NCBI GenBank assembly: GCA_038373885.1
Contig: JAWZYV010002500.1
Location: 620,001 to 684,000 of the forward strand
Reading direction: 5' to 3'
DNA: 64,000 nucleotides
From: Cheiracanthium punctorium
Lineage: Eukaryota > Arthropoda > Arachnida > Araneae > Cheiracanthiidae
Below, piece by piece: positions 32,561-43,935 of this stretch. Numbering within the stretch: the first letter of the stretch is position 1; each line of letters begins with the position of its first letter. The notes below the pieces were generated by a model. It saw nothing but the letters and a program-made list of their open reading frames with translations, did no database searches and was not told the origin of the DNA. The position numbers were made by a program, and so were the translations under genes.

Positions 32561-32734
32561 GGAAACAAGATAAGGATTTCGGTGCAATTCACCCCTGAAT
32601 TTGATTGATAGTTGTTCGCGCGGGTGCAAATGACACTCGTCTCGACTTTTCAAAACACATGCACGAATATTTTAGACCCTTATACACATCCATCTAACTA
32701 TTTTAAACTATTCTTCAACTATCACAACGGCCCA

Positions 32735-32875
32735 AGTCAATAGAAATCATTGGGTGCAAGATCCAGGCTGTAGGGAGGCTGTTCCAATATGCTCCACCTG
32801 AAGTCCTATAGCCAACCACGTGTAGCCAAAACCGTATGCTATCGGGCGTTGTCATGCAATACGATGCCACAGCTT
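32735..32875 (-). pseudogene. mariner-type transposase fragment
   Basis: On the minus strand, CGIVLHDNAR.HTVLATRGWL, then FRWSILEQPPYSLDLAPNDF, follows the second and third catalytic-acidic motifs of mariner transposases (HDNARPHT and PPYSPDLAPSD). A frame break lies between the two motifs. The upstream half of the gene would lie at higher coordinates, where an hAT element is now inserted at 33001. Remnants beyond the hAT element (34370-34490) may belong to the same copy. It is not functional. Confidence 0.7.
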
Positions 32876-33000
32876 GAGAGCTAGGGATGTTTACTTTAAC
32901 CGCATAAATAGTATCATACTTTGCACTTCAATAGCTGGTCATGTATCCGTCAAACCCCTCTTATCTTTTTTTTCAAATGCCGGAAGTTTATGGCACTATA

Positions 33001-34361
33001 CAGTGGCGGCTCGTCATTAGGGGCCAGAGGTGCCTGGCCCTACCTGATATTTCAAAAGTTTTTTTAATTATAATGCAAAATTTCTATTGTTTTAAAATCA
33101 GTTTACTTTAATAAAGGTGTCTGCGTGTATTTTATTCTATCTTGATTTAAGATGATAAAAGGAATATTTAAAGGACACCAGCTTTACACCAGCTTTGTCC
33201 CTTAATCCAATTATGTAAAGCGAGCCATCATTCAAATCCTACAAGCCGCGGCATCTCCAATGTATGCCCCATTGAAGCACTCTCGGGCCCGAGAAATGAA
33301 GCCCTAATATATTTGCGCTAAGCAGCACAGCACAGTAGTGTTAGTACCATTGATCATTTCTCAAAAGATGAACATATTTGGCTGGTTATCACAAAAAAGA
33401 ATGCGAAAACACAGTTAATTTAGCACCAATTTAGGGCCCCTTAGCGTTGGCCCGATAGGAGAAATAAAAGTGTTTCCATGGAAACAGTCCTATTTGGCGA
33501 GTTTTGTTCTTTTGGTCGAAAAAAGCTGCTGATTGTGATTTTTGTTCTTACAGCTGATCATCTTTAAGAATTAGGAATTTTTATTTATCTCATTTAGAGC
33601 AGATTAATTTTTACTATTTTTTCGGTTTCAAATATAGTGAAAGTATCAATTGAGTGAGAAATGGTCGTAGATTAAAATATTTTGTCAAATTATAAATATA
33701 TTTAACGATGAATTCTGTTGACAGTTTATTACAAGTTCCTTTCAGCAGATTAAAAATAGCAGAAAAGCTTGAAATAAAACGCTTGGGACCCTATCAACCA
33801 AAAAATTTTGTCCTTAGACTAAAAGATGGCGAAAGGACACGATCATTTCAACTAGAATGGTACAGTAAAGCACCATGACTTTCAATAAGTGAAGCAAAAA
33901 ATTCTATTTTTTTCGTTTTTATTGTTTGCTATTTGGATATGAAACATTATGGACCAATTCCTTTTTCAACATGTACACATGCAATTCTGAATTTAATATT
34001 GTATTCAAGAAAATCATACTTTTTTGATTTTGTATTTTTTTAAATTGATATTGTACCTTTTTGATAAAGAAAAATGGTGGAAAAGGTTTTTTTGGTGCAA
34101 AATAAATCTGCTGTCTTTAAATGAAAACTTAAAGGAAAAATCGATACGCCTTTCATAACTTGTTATTCGAAAGTTTTTATGTATTCACACTGTTTACAAA
34201 AGCGATTCATATGTTTTACCTTTTCGAGCTTTAAAAAAAATCCCCCTCTACTGAAATGGGTAACGATCCGCCACAGCTCAATGTATATGAATTTTCCCGA
34301 TTTGAACTGGCACTATTTTTTTCGGGCCCCCACCACTGAAGCAGGTCACGAGCCGCCACTG
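33001..34361 (+). mobile_element. hAT element with perfect 8-bp target duplication
   Basis: Both ends read inward CAGTGGCGGCTCGT, and both flanks are GCACTATA (32993-33000 and 34362-34369). This is a textbook hAT insertion. At 1361 bp it is an internal deletion of an autonomous element, with only the N-terminal domain of a transposase left. The exact duplication suggests a fairly recent insertion. Confidence 0.93.
33708..34040 (+). pseudogene. hAT transposase N-terminus, TTF-type zinc finger
   Basis: From an ATG at 33708 the frame reads MNSVDSLLQVPFSRLKIAEK, then IKRLGPYQPKNFVL and SFQLEWYSKAP. It then meets TGA at 33876, where the family has tryptophan (WL..S). In the same frame it continues LSISEAKNSIFFVF, matching the segment that in ZMYM/TTF-type hAT proteins reads KNA.FC..CL.FG. 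This is the DNA-binding TTF zinc finger. The catalytic and dimerisation regions are deleted. The premature stop looks like a single TGG to TGA change. Confidence 0.8.
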
Positions 34362-34371
34362 GCACTATACC

Positions 34372-35550
34372 AGGTTCATCTATTTCTCATGGCGTTTGAA
34401 TGCGGTGATTGTCTTTTGTACCTAGGCATGGAATTCCATCCACGAGGGGAATATGTGAACCCATGAGAGCTATTTCTATCACTCTTTTTGAACCAACTAT
34501 ATAGATATATTTATATATGTACAAATTAATTAAATAGATGAAAGTGAACTACCAGGACATTTTACAAATAAAAACTTTAAAATAACACACACAAAACTCA
34601 TTTTACTTAATAAAAACCTAGAAATAATAACTTTCTGCGTCTCTTCTTTTATAAAAGAAACACCTTTTACCATTAAACCTATATGTATAGCCCTTTCATA
34701 TCTATGCAAATGTCGCGCTGGATATTTTCCATACAACAGGGATTTCGTTTCATAGATATTGCAGTAATTGTTTCTATTCATACGAGTATGAATATTCATT
34801 GTCTATTTACATTTCCTGAAAGATTTGTTTAGTGTATAACTAAATCCCATTACACACTCAAGCGTAGAATAAATGATTTACATGAACAAAATGTCTTTGA
34901 TTAAATGTATAGTCATGTTTTTAATTATGAGCACAGCTTGCGTTGAATAATTATTAAACTGAACAATGTATAAAATCCATGAAAATTCAACTTTAGTAAA
35001 AAATGCTTAGTGTCTACATTTATTAAAATATTGCGTCCTTAAATTAATCATCCCCAGGCGTGCCTTTTTAATGCAATGCAATTCTTTCGATATAATCACC
35101 TAAGTGTTCACGATTTCATGCTTATGTACATATTTTCCGCATTTATTTAACATTCATATTAAACTTATGGAAATATAATTCGCTTTATCCATCAATTACT
35201 TCGAACTATTCTAAGAAAGTAAAATTTATTGAGATTTAAAACCATGACAAAAGATATCCGAGAAAAAAGTAGCAAAAATAGGCAAGTAAATGTTTACTAA
35301 TACCATTATTCTATTGTAGCTGATCTGCCGGGAGGCTTGGCAGAAATAGATGTTCTAAAATATTTAAAATGTAATTAACTTGTAGTTTGTTGCAATTTAA
35401 TACAACGTGTTTTGTTGAGTTTTATTATTCAACTAGAAGACATAGCTCGGAGTCAATTACAACGGCCGTTAGAAAAAACATTTGACGAAAGCATGTGTAC
35501 ACGCAATATATTTTATCTTCATCCACCTAAAATAAATAAATTCATATTCA
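34372..35550. other. AT-rich, no recognisable gene
   Basis: Apart from a possible continuation of the mariner fragment at 34370-34490, nothing is supported. Confidence 0.4.
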
Positions 35551-35556
35551 ATTTTT

Positions 35557-35985
35557 ATTCAAATCGAATTTCATGCTCTTCTGGAAACGCGTGGAAACAT
35601 TTCGCATTCGAATAATTTCGTTTTGTGTAGCCCCACTTGCTTCAAGCAGCCGATTATTTTAGAAAAAAAAACTATGCTATCCGAAAAAACTTTTAAACGA
35701 ATTGACTTCTCTTCGAAGCTTGATGACCATGACTTCAAAAATGACGCCATTCTCACTTGAAATAGGTAATTTTGTCACGCAAATGGATAACTTTTTTTTA
35801 CTCTCGGAAATAAAATGGAGCTGAAAATAGCAAAAAATCGCTTTTAAATGAGGGAACGGGTAGATTTTCATATTTTTAAAGTATCGCAGATTCTTTTCTA
35901 TATTTTTATAGATAACTAAGGACATTTTCAAGCGGATCGTACAAATGGAGTAGATGTTATTGCTTTTTTCGTACTTAACTTTTTA
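35557..35985. repeat. dispersed repeat shared with 39055-39472
   Basis: TTTCATGCTCTTCTGGAAACGCG, CATTCGAATAATTTCGTTTTG, GGTAATTTTGTCACGCAAAT, CTCTCGGAAATAAAATGG, CTGAAAATAGC.AAAAATCGC and TTTTCAAGCGGATCGT.CAAA all recur in order near 39065-39445. The match ends exactly where the 284-bp duplicated segment begins in the other copy. This is probably a piece of the same Helitron-like family. Confidence 0.75.
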
Positions 35986-36120
35986 ATCTTTTTGGATTAA
36001 TGGAGGTAAAAATTTTATATCTTGGATGAGTGTCCCGGAATGGTTTCAGAGTGAGTCAGGGATCAGCATAACTATATAGCAGGCATGGTTAACTTTAGAA
36101 TATTATAATACAGTGCTGAA

Positions 36121-36990
36121 GCGCGCCTCCTATATCATCTTTCTTCCATGCGACGCTCCCCCTACCGGCGTTGAATAAAACCATAGAGAACGTTCGTTCA
36201 TCTCTCTCTTCTTTTGCGTATTCGCGTAGCAGCTACCGTATGTTCTCGTATAGTGATTATTCATTCTAAATGTAACTTGTGTGTTTGTAACCGTTGTTCT
36301 CGTTATTAAAAATGTGTTGTTTTCTCAAGTGCTCGGTCTCATGGAATGTTCTACGTTTTTCCTCACGCCCCTGCACTCTGCCCCAATCCTAGCCCCCGGC
36401 ACAATGGCGTTTGTAGCGCGCCTCCTATATCATCTTTCTTCCATGCGACGCTCCCCCTACCGGCGTTGAAGAAAACCATAGAGAACGTTCGTTCATCTCT
36501 CTCTTCTTTTGCGTATTCGCGTAGCAGCTACCGTATGTTCTCGTATAGTGATTATTCATTCTAAATGTAACTTGTGTGTTTGTAACCGTTGTTCTCGTTA
36601 TTAAAAATGTGTTGTTTTCTCAAGTGCTCGGTCTCATGGAATGTTCTACGTTTTTCCTCACGCTCCTGCACTCTGCCCCAATCCTAGCCCCCGGCACAAT
36701 GGCGTTTGTAGCGCGCCTCCTGTATCATCTTTCTTCCATGCGACGCTCCCCCTACCGGCGTTGAAGAAAACCATAGAGAACGTTCGTTCATCTCTCTCTT
36801 CTCTTGCGTATTCGCGTAGCAGCTACCGTATGTTCTCGTATAGTGATTATTCATTCTAAATGTAACTTGTGTGTTTGCAACCGTTGTTCTCGTTATTAAA
36901 AATGCGTTGCTTTCTCAAGTGGTCGGTCTCATGGAATGTTCTACGTTTTTCCTCACGCCCCTGCTCTCTGCCCCAATCCTATCCCCCGGC
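36121..36990. repeat. 295-bp tandem repeat, three near-identical units
   Basis: Units start at 36121, 36416 and 36711 with GCGCGCCTCCT.TATCATC. Each holds CCATGCGACGCTCCCCCTACC, GAGAACGTTCGTTCATCTCTC, CGCGTAGCAGCTACCG, TAGTGATTATTCATTC and GGTCTCATGGAATGTTCTAC. Only a few bases differ between units. The block is much more GC-rich than its surroundings and has no flanking element. Its identical frames (36281, 36576 and others) are consequences of the repeat. It resembles reiterated LTR-like sequence, but I cannot assign it. Confidence 0.9.
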
Positions 36991-37533
36991 GCAGTGTCAA
37001 GTTTCCTACAGTAACCGGTTTCGATTTTAAGAGCAAGCGCTCCAATTGCATATGTACGTTCTAAAGGTTTGGGAACAATGAATACCTTAAATTAAACAAG
37101 AAAGATAAATCATGGTAAACGCATCGTATATAAAACACTTTCCAGCACCACAATATATTTGCGCCAAATTTGGCGATGCATTTTCATTAAATCTGACGAG
37201 ATTTCGGAGATAAGATAACGTTATGTATTATCACTATAAATGCAATTTTATGAGACCCTGTAAAATATATTTAAAAAAATTTCCATCGTTTAACTGAAAA
37301 ATATAAAAATTTTCTACTCATTGTATATTTCTAGACGTGTATTAGTGTCTCAAAAAAGTTACGGATTGTAGTGTATTGGAATTTTTTTGAGTCCTCCTGT
37401 AGAACTATTGATAATGCACACACAATTTTCAATGGAGAGTATTATTTTGAGAGCCTTAATAATATGTATCCAAACTTTGTATTCTTTCAAAAAACCTAAT
37501 ATCGCTAAAATGCGTTTTCAAGAATGACTGCCC
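36991..37533. other. AT-rich, no recognisable gene
   Basis: Contains one GCCAAATTTGGCGATG palindromic string near 37164, similar to that in the solo LTR at 23780. Confidence 0.4.
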
Positions 37534-37751
37534 ATTAGAGTAGAGCGAAAAAAAATCTTTATTTCAAAATTCGCATTGCCTGAGTCATAAAATGGTGCGA
37601 AACTGATAAGAACAAATTGTTTCCAAATTTCAGCTCTATTGTCATCCTCAGGTCATCCTATTGTCAGGCCTCATCCTATTGTCAGGCTATTGTCATCCTC
37701 AGGTTCCACAATTCAAGCGAATATATTTCTAGCTTATTTTTATTAAAATAA

Positions 37752-39757
37752 CTAGGGGCCAAGGCCCCCAGACTCGCTACGCTCGCTTTTCATATGAGGC
37801 ATTCGGCTCCTAATCGGGCTTATTCGTAAAAAAGACACAAATTCAACAGAGAAAACCCGAAGATTGGATCAGATAGAATGTTACTGAGCTAAGCTACACA
37901 TTGCTTAGTTCTTGCATCTTCATTGGTACATAAAAATTTAAACTTCACACTACAGTAGACCCCTTATCCCTCATAACACGGAAGATATTTTGTTATGGGA
38001 ATCCGTGTTGTACGGGTCCTGAGCTATACTCTACCTGGGGTGCGGATTCCGCTTATAATCGCTGGAAAAATTATTTGTACTCCTCAGAAACACAATGACA
38101 TTTAATGTTGCCATTCAAAGGTTATAATAATTAGGAGCTAAAGCGTAATAAAATAAGAACATATGTTTCAGCTGTATTTTTAATAATGTAAAACCTATTG
38201 GACACCTTGCTAATTTGCCACCCGTGGCGATTTTTCATTATTTGGCGACTTGCGTACATGTAAAGTTAATAAAAGCTACGGAACAGATAGAATAGCCTGC
38301 CACCAATGGCGACTTTTCATTATTTGGCGATTTACACATACTCACAACCTATATTTACTGTTCATTTAAGGTTACCGGAAAACTGTTATCCATACTTTCA
38401 TTTACATAATCGTTTGCAGATTGGCGTACTTAACACCACGAATTATACCATCTCGTCGCGCTAGCAAATATCCAAAGTGTACTACAACTGCTATAATGGC
38501 ATAGTTAACGCCAAATATTTCTACTGGTAGCAAATAATCCAGCTGGACGAGAACCGGCTTTAAAATAATCTGCATTTTAATTATTTTTCATTTTCAAGAT
38601 ATTAGTTATTCTGTTTTGGAAAAACGAATAATCGCTAATTCTAAACTCCTGTTGTCTAAGCGAACTTACTATTTGAAAATTGTCAACTTTGTGTAACACA
38701 TTTGGAGTTACTTATTTCATATAGTTTTTATTTTGGTGTAAAATGGGCGTAATTCTGACTCATGTTTGTAAATTTCACGCGATTCTAGATACTTGGAAAC
38801 ACTTTGTTGCAAAGGAATGAATGATTTTATGCCAAATCTGGCAACCATTCTGTTTATATTTTCAGTTTTTTATTAATATCTTCTAAAATAATTCGATTTT
38901 CGAAATTTAACTTAGCTCATCAGGTTCCTCGGAATTTTTCGAATCTGTGGGCACCTTAGTTGAAACTTAAATCCCCACGGTTTAGGAGGAAATAGGCCAA
39001 CAAGCTTTGACAGCGCCAGCGGCCTTTACTTTTTTTTTAGAATAGAGATATACCCAAATTAAATTTCATGCTGTTCTGGAAACTCGCGGAATCTTTTCGC
39101 AATCGAAAGGTTTCGTTTTGTGTACACAGCTATTCTCATGTCCATGCAAACGATTTATTTGTGAAAAAATAAATGATAATAAACTGTGTAATGTGGAAAA
39201 TCTCTTTTAAACGAATTTGAATCCCAATTGTATGACGTCATATTCACTTGAAAAGGGTAATTTTGTCACGCAAATTATTTACCTTTTTGACTCTCGGAAA
39301 TAAAATGGTGCTGAAAATAGCGAAAAATCGCTTAAAAAGGAGGTAGATTTCTGGTAGATTTTCAGATTTTTAAAGAAGCGCAGATTGTTTTCTATATTTT
39401 TATACATGATCATGAAAATTTTCAAGCGGATCGTGCAAACGGTGAAGAAGTTATTAGGCTTTTTGTGTTAACTTTGTAAATTTCACGCGATTCTAGATAC
39501 TTGAAAACGCTTTGTTGCAAAGGAATGAATGATTTTATGCCAAATCTGGCAACCATTCGGTTTATTTTTTCAGTTTTTTATTAATGTCTTCTAAAATAAT
39601 TCGATTTTCGAAATTTAAATCAGCTTAGCAGGTTTCTCGGAATTTTTCGAATCTGTGGGTATTTTAGTCGAAACTCAAATCCCTACGGTTTAGGAGGAGA
39701 TAGGTCCAGAAGCTTTGACAGCGCCAGCGGCCTTTACTTTTTTTGAGAATAGAGAGA
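37752..39757 (-). mobile_element. Helitron with duplicated 5' end
   Basis: On the minus strand the 3' end is the hairpin GGGGCC-TT-GGCCCC followed directly by CTAG and T. The 5' end reads TCTCTCTATTCTCAAAAAAA, preceded by A. A 284-bp segment is present twice in direct orientation (38765-39048 and 39473-39757, high identity), and each copy ends with the same TCTCTATTCT-type start. Between them lies the repeat shared with 35557-35985. No Rep/helicase frame is seen. Confidence 0.75.
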
Positions 39758-39839
39758 TAATGTTTAATTAATTAATTGAATAATTAGTTATGTTTTCATT
39801 ATTAAATTGCTTTATTAATACGTTATTATCACATATCTG

Positions 39840-40060
39840 TGCTGGAAATCGTAGATTTAGAAGCAAAAGTCGACTTAGGATCTGATTCAGAAATGGAATG
39901 CACCTCAGAAAATGGTAACGATTTCGTTAGTCAGGAAGCAAAATGTCGAAAACGACAGAGACGATGAGATTCCCTAAATCTATCTCCAAGGCAGATGCAA
40001 TGCCCGAACTAGTCGTTGTTCTTGATAGAACTGGTGTATCGGAGCATTAATTGTTAAATC
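39840..40060 (+). pseudogene. N-terminal fossil of a transposase-like protein
   Basis: The plus strand reads an acidic leader (EIVDLEAKVDLGSDSEME), then basic RKRQRR. After a frameshift, it reads KSISKADAMPELVVVLDRTGVSEH and then stops. I recognise the last part as similar to the start of a repeated arthropod protein family (DRYGVSDRAAA-type motif), probably the same family as the larger fossil at 44880-47517. The rest of the gene is missing. The family name is uncertain. Confidence 0.45.
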
Positions 40061-40269
40061 AATTAATCAAACGTAATCATTTCAATACAAATTCATAAAA
40101 GACTAAAAAAGACACTAGGAATATATTCGCTTGAGGTGTGGAACCTGAAGATGGCAATATTTTGAGCTGAAATTTGCAGACAATTTGTTCTTATCAGTTT
40201 CGCTCCATTTAATGACTCAGGCAATGTGAATTTCGAGAAAAAGTGTTTTTCACTCCACCCTACTGCCCA

Positions 40270-40975
40270 TGCAGTGCAATGTATTGGATTTTTTTTCTCC
40301 TGTAAAAGAACTATAAACGCTACTTACACCATTTATAATAGGGTACATGATACCGTATACTTAAAAAGAATGATGTTCCTCCCGGAATCAAAATTAAAAT
40401 ATCAACAAACACCTGCCAAGAGTGGTAGACAGTAACATCAACTTGGCGAGCAATCGGTATACATTTTAATTGTTACTTTATAGTTAACTGTTTCGTCAGA
40501 TTATCAGGGTATGCTAATGAATCCTTTTGAAACAGTCTCAAATTCTCACTGCGTAGTTTTGTGCTACGATGTATATAAATCAGTCTTCTCGGCACTACTT
40601 TCAACAGTTTCAATTACACTTTTCTGAGATCCGGATGAAGGGCTATTCCCATGAAAACAGAATCTGTTCGATGCAGTTGGACAAAATGCAGTTGCAACAA
40701 GATCAAGTAAACTTACTGAATACTGAATTCGTATGCAACTACAGTGTGCATGTTTCAGACGCTTTAATTTCATCGATTTATTTTAGGGATGAATACGAGA
40801 TAAGAAGAGACAGAGATTTGCAGTTTTCTTAAAAGATAAAAAATTTTATTATTACAATACACATATTTTGCAAGACGAGAAAAGCCTATTTTTAGTCTCA
40901 CGCTCATTATACATTTCTTTATAAAAAGAAGTGTCGGCAATCTATTATGTTATTTTTTCAACAATTTATTTATTA
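40270..40975. other. no recognisable feature
   Basis: Frames at 40226-40435 and 40564-40832 on both strands have no recognisable domain. Confidence 0.4.
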
Positions 40976-40984
40976 TAATTGTCA

Positions 40985-41310
40985 AATGCCAGTTACATTG
41001 GCCGTTAGGCCATTAAACTCCTCGCCCGCCAATAGCGCTGAAATCTACAAGAAAAATCTGTCAGTTCTTCACACTCGTCCAAATTTTCGGCCGTTATTAT
41101 CCGTCCACTACCACATAAAACACACAACGGCGAATCAGCTAGCCCTATGCAAAATGAATGATTCTGTAGACAGCCATGCTCCGTCAAAAGTCGAAAAGAT
41201 GCAACCGCAACTGTTTGCTGATGGTCAGGAACAAATACTGGGTTTGTTGAGAGAACACCCCAAGGCTTGCCATCACAAGCCGGAGTTACACCTTTTGATA
41301 TGTGAGTGAT
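40985..41310 (-). pseudogene. non-LTR retrotransposon C-terminus (zinc-knuckle region)
   Basis: A minus-strand frame without stops from about 41309 to 41005 reads GVTPACDGKPWGVLSTN, VAVASFRLLTEHGCLQNH, FCIGLADSPLCVLCGSGR, TAENLDECEEL and YWRARSLMA. This is the C-terminal part of Jockey-type ORF2 proteins, after RNase H, with the final C-x2-C...H-x4-C zinc knuckle (CVLCGSG...ENLDEC, where the H is changed to N). The catalytic domains are absent. Such 3' fragments are typical of 5'-truncated LINE insertions. No poly(A) tail remains. Confidence 0.8.
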
Positions 41311-41344
41311 GTTAGAAGTTTAATAGAATGGAGGCTTGCACGGA

Positions 41345-41390
41345 TCTCTAGGAGCAATCGGCAAGCTTTGCCGCTTGCCGATGGCTCCCA
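41345..41390. repeat. short hairpin
   Basis: GGAGCAATCGGCAAGC and GCTTGCCGATGGCTCC face each other around TTTGCC, with one mismatched pair. Confidence 0.7.
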
Positions 41391-41489
41391 ATTTTTTTCA
41401 ACCATTCTGATGCAGTTTCGGCTATGTTTGCTCAAAAGCTTCATCCAACTCTTCAACATTACTCTACGTAGAGTTAAAGTTGTCGAAAG

Positions 41490-43935
41490 GCTTTAAAGTC
41501 TTTCAATCTCTTTCAGCTTATATCATTAGTATTTCATCTTCACAGTATGCACAAATAATCTGCACCATTTCTCTCAATGGAATCTTTACAGATCTACCAA
41601 GCGAGTGACGGTGTCTTAGCTTAACTCTTTTAAATAAGTAAGTTATGTCTTCAGTATTGACCTTGAACTAACAAAAGTGTTCGTATTCTAAGCCATTTCA
41701 ACGATTCTTCTATATAGAGATGATAGAGTAATTTTGTGATTGGAATCTTGTTGGTTGATTAGCATTTAGATAAACGCAATCCTTGTGCACCCAGGCTTAC
41801 AGTTAAGACTTACTGAATGCCAGACTTATTGTTAAACTTTTCAACATATTAACTCATAACCTGGTAAATAAAATCCTTACTCACTCGAAAAAAGAGCGTT
41901 TACAGTCCTTACTCCAAAAAAGTTAGAATGTTATAACAGATGAACCGCTGCTACAGTCGGCTTTAAATTTTCCGTAATTATGCAAGAATAAATTTTAAAA
42001 AAATGCCCTACATTAAAAATCTGAATTTTATATACGTAACATAAAATGACGAACGTCATATTGATACCTTCAGATTAAAAATGCTTTAGTGTAAAAATTA
42101 CGTTACCAGCAAAATAATTTCGTTAAATTTATGATCTCAGTTACTTGGAATAGCTATTTGAGATTACCAAGGTTAAAGATTTACCTTTTCTCCAGACCAA
42201 TAAATAAACGTTAAATATTTGAATGGTTTTCATGTATTATGGGTCAAGAATGTAGATTGAGGATCTAAGTTTTCAGAAGCTCACTTTTAGCAAGTGAGAT
42301 TAAAACCGCCCCATTGGCGGAAAGCAATTACGTTTTCTGGAATAAAAAAACCTCTTGATTTTTTTTAACTATACAAAGACAGTATGCAAGTTTTTTTTTA
42401 ACTTTTTATACAGACACCATTTTACAATGCGATTTCGACATATTTTGATTTGTTTGAAGATCCTTAAATCTTGAACAACGAAATCTGCATTATCTTGTAT
42501 ATACCAGATGCATGATAGTTATTCAGTTCTACTACTTGATATTTTTTGGATCCTGAGTTAATCTAATTTTATATTTAAAAAAGAATAAACAAAATTCCGG
42601 TACTTTATCACTTAAAGATTTTAAAAGCAGCCACACACATTATCATGTTAAATTCTTCATTTCACAGAATTAATTCTCTGTGGTCTTAAATGCCATTCTA
42701 TTAATTGTCTTATTTTAGCAGCAGATATACTGCGTATTTCGTAAACAAATTGTATTGTCATGCATTATATGTGAAATCCAATTTGTAAGTCCATTGTATT
42801 CCAAACGTTTCACACATTGACTTCTGTTTCGCTTGATCCAGCATAAACTATTAATGCATTTCAAAGCATTTCTGCATTGCCGTGGCAGAATACTTTGGCA
42901 CTAGATGCATTCGATTTCGTACTGTAGTAGTCATAAGATATCCTAGTATTAAGGCATGCATTAAAGAGTGGGGTTTATTCGTTTATGCCACAAAGCAATC
43001 AAACTATTCAATTCAATGTACAGTTTCCTGAATATTCGTACTTCATTGATATATGCATGTAAAAAGCCATCTTTTGTATGTTATAAATATGTAATATTAT
43101 TTACCAGACGTGTCTATCTGAACAAAACTATTTAAGCATATTTGCTAAATATCTGGTCATGCATATAATTCCAGATAAATACCCTTTTATGAATTACTCT
43201 AGAAGATAAATACATTTAGGAATACGTTTTAAAAATTATATTTGTATTTTGATTTGTCCCAAAAAATCATCGAGATGGAAACATGAATATCTGCATTAAA
43301 ATAATTTAATAATTTAATATAGCTGCGCACTGCAACAGATATAGAAAAAAGTTTGTGTTTAATCATAAACTAAGTTTTATACATTCCTTGTCAATCTAAG
43401 ACATAAATTTTAATAAATTTTTTTAAATGTTTTGTCTATCAATAAAGTAAAAGGAAATGTTTTAAGGATTTTAAAATAGTTTTATTCACACAATTTATTC
43501 CTAAGGAATTCTTCCATTGTTGTTAAGTAATATTACGAGTATGAATTTCAAACACTCACAAGACACTACACTGATAATGATTTTTTTTCACTTGTACTAT
43601 TTCCTTTCTTTTTTTTCAATCTGAAATATTTACAAATTTGCAATAAAAAAAGCGCATATAAGATAACCTTGAAAATGTATTAAATTATTTAGTATTACGT
43701 TTATAACTTACTACAATCTATCTACATTTGTATGAGTACTTGACAGAAATTCTATTGACGTCTCAAATGTTTGAATAGAGATTTTCTTTCATGTTTCATA
43801 TGTCATGCATTTTAAATAAAATTTGTATAACACTTTTCAACTAAAATGAATGCGACGATATTCCCTTTTTGAATTGCATTTTTATGAATAAAATAATCTC
43901 GATATTTTGTTTATGTATACATATTTTTACATAAA
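41490..43935. other. AT-rich, no recognisable feature
   Basis: No frame above 60 codons and no repeat boundary is seen in about 2.4 kb. Confidence 0.5.

Larger units (their letters stand above)
37534..40265 (+). mobile_element. TIR element with nested Helitron
   Basis: The inverted arms are long. The left (37534-37735) has GAGTAGAGCGAAAAA, GCATTGCCTGAGTCAT, GCGAAACTGATAAGAACAAA and AGGTTCCACAATTCAAGCGA. The right (40107-40265) carries the same landmarks in inverted order. The left arm also shows a local TCATCCTATTGTCAGG duplication. A coding fossil survives near the right arm (39840-40060). A Helitron occupies 37752-39757. The exact termini and target duplication are not resolved. Confidence 0.75.

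Noticed and set aside
32245..32653. Minus-strand frames of 115 and 119 codons
   Set aside because: They translate the 76-bp tandem repeat in two frames, and the repeated peptide pattern follows the DNA period.
36281..36859. Repeated frames of 62 and 72 codons
   Set aside because: They are identical because the 295-bp units are identical. There is no domain and no coding evidence.
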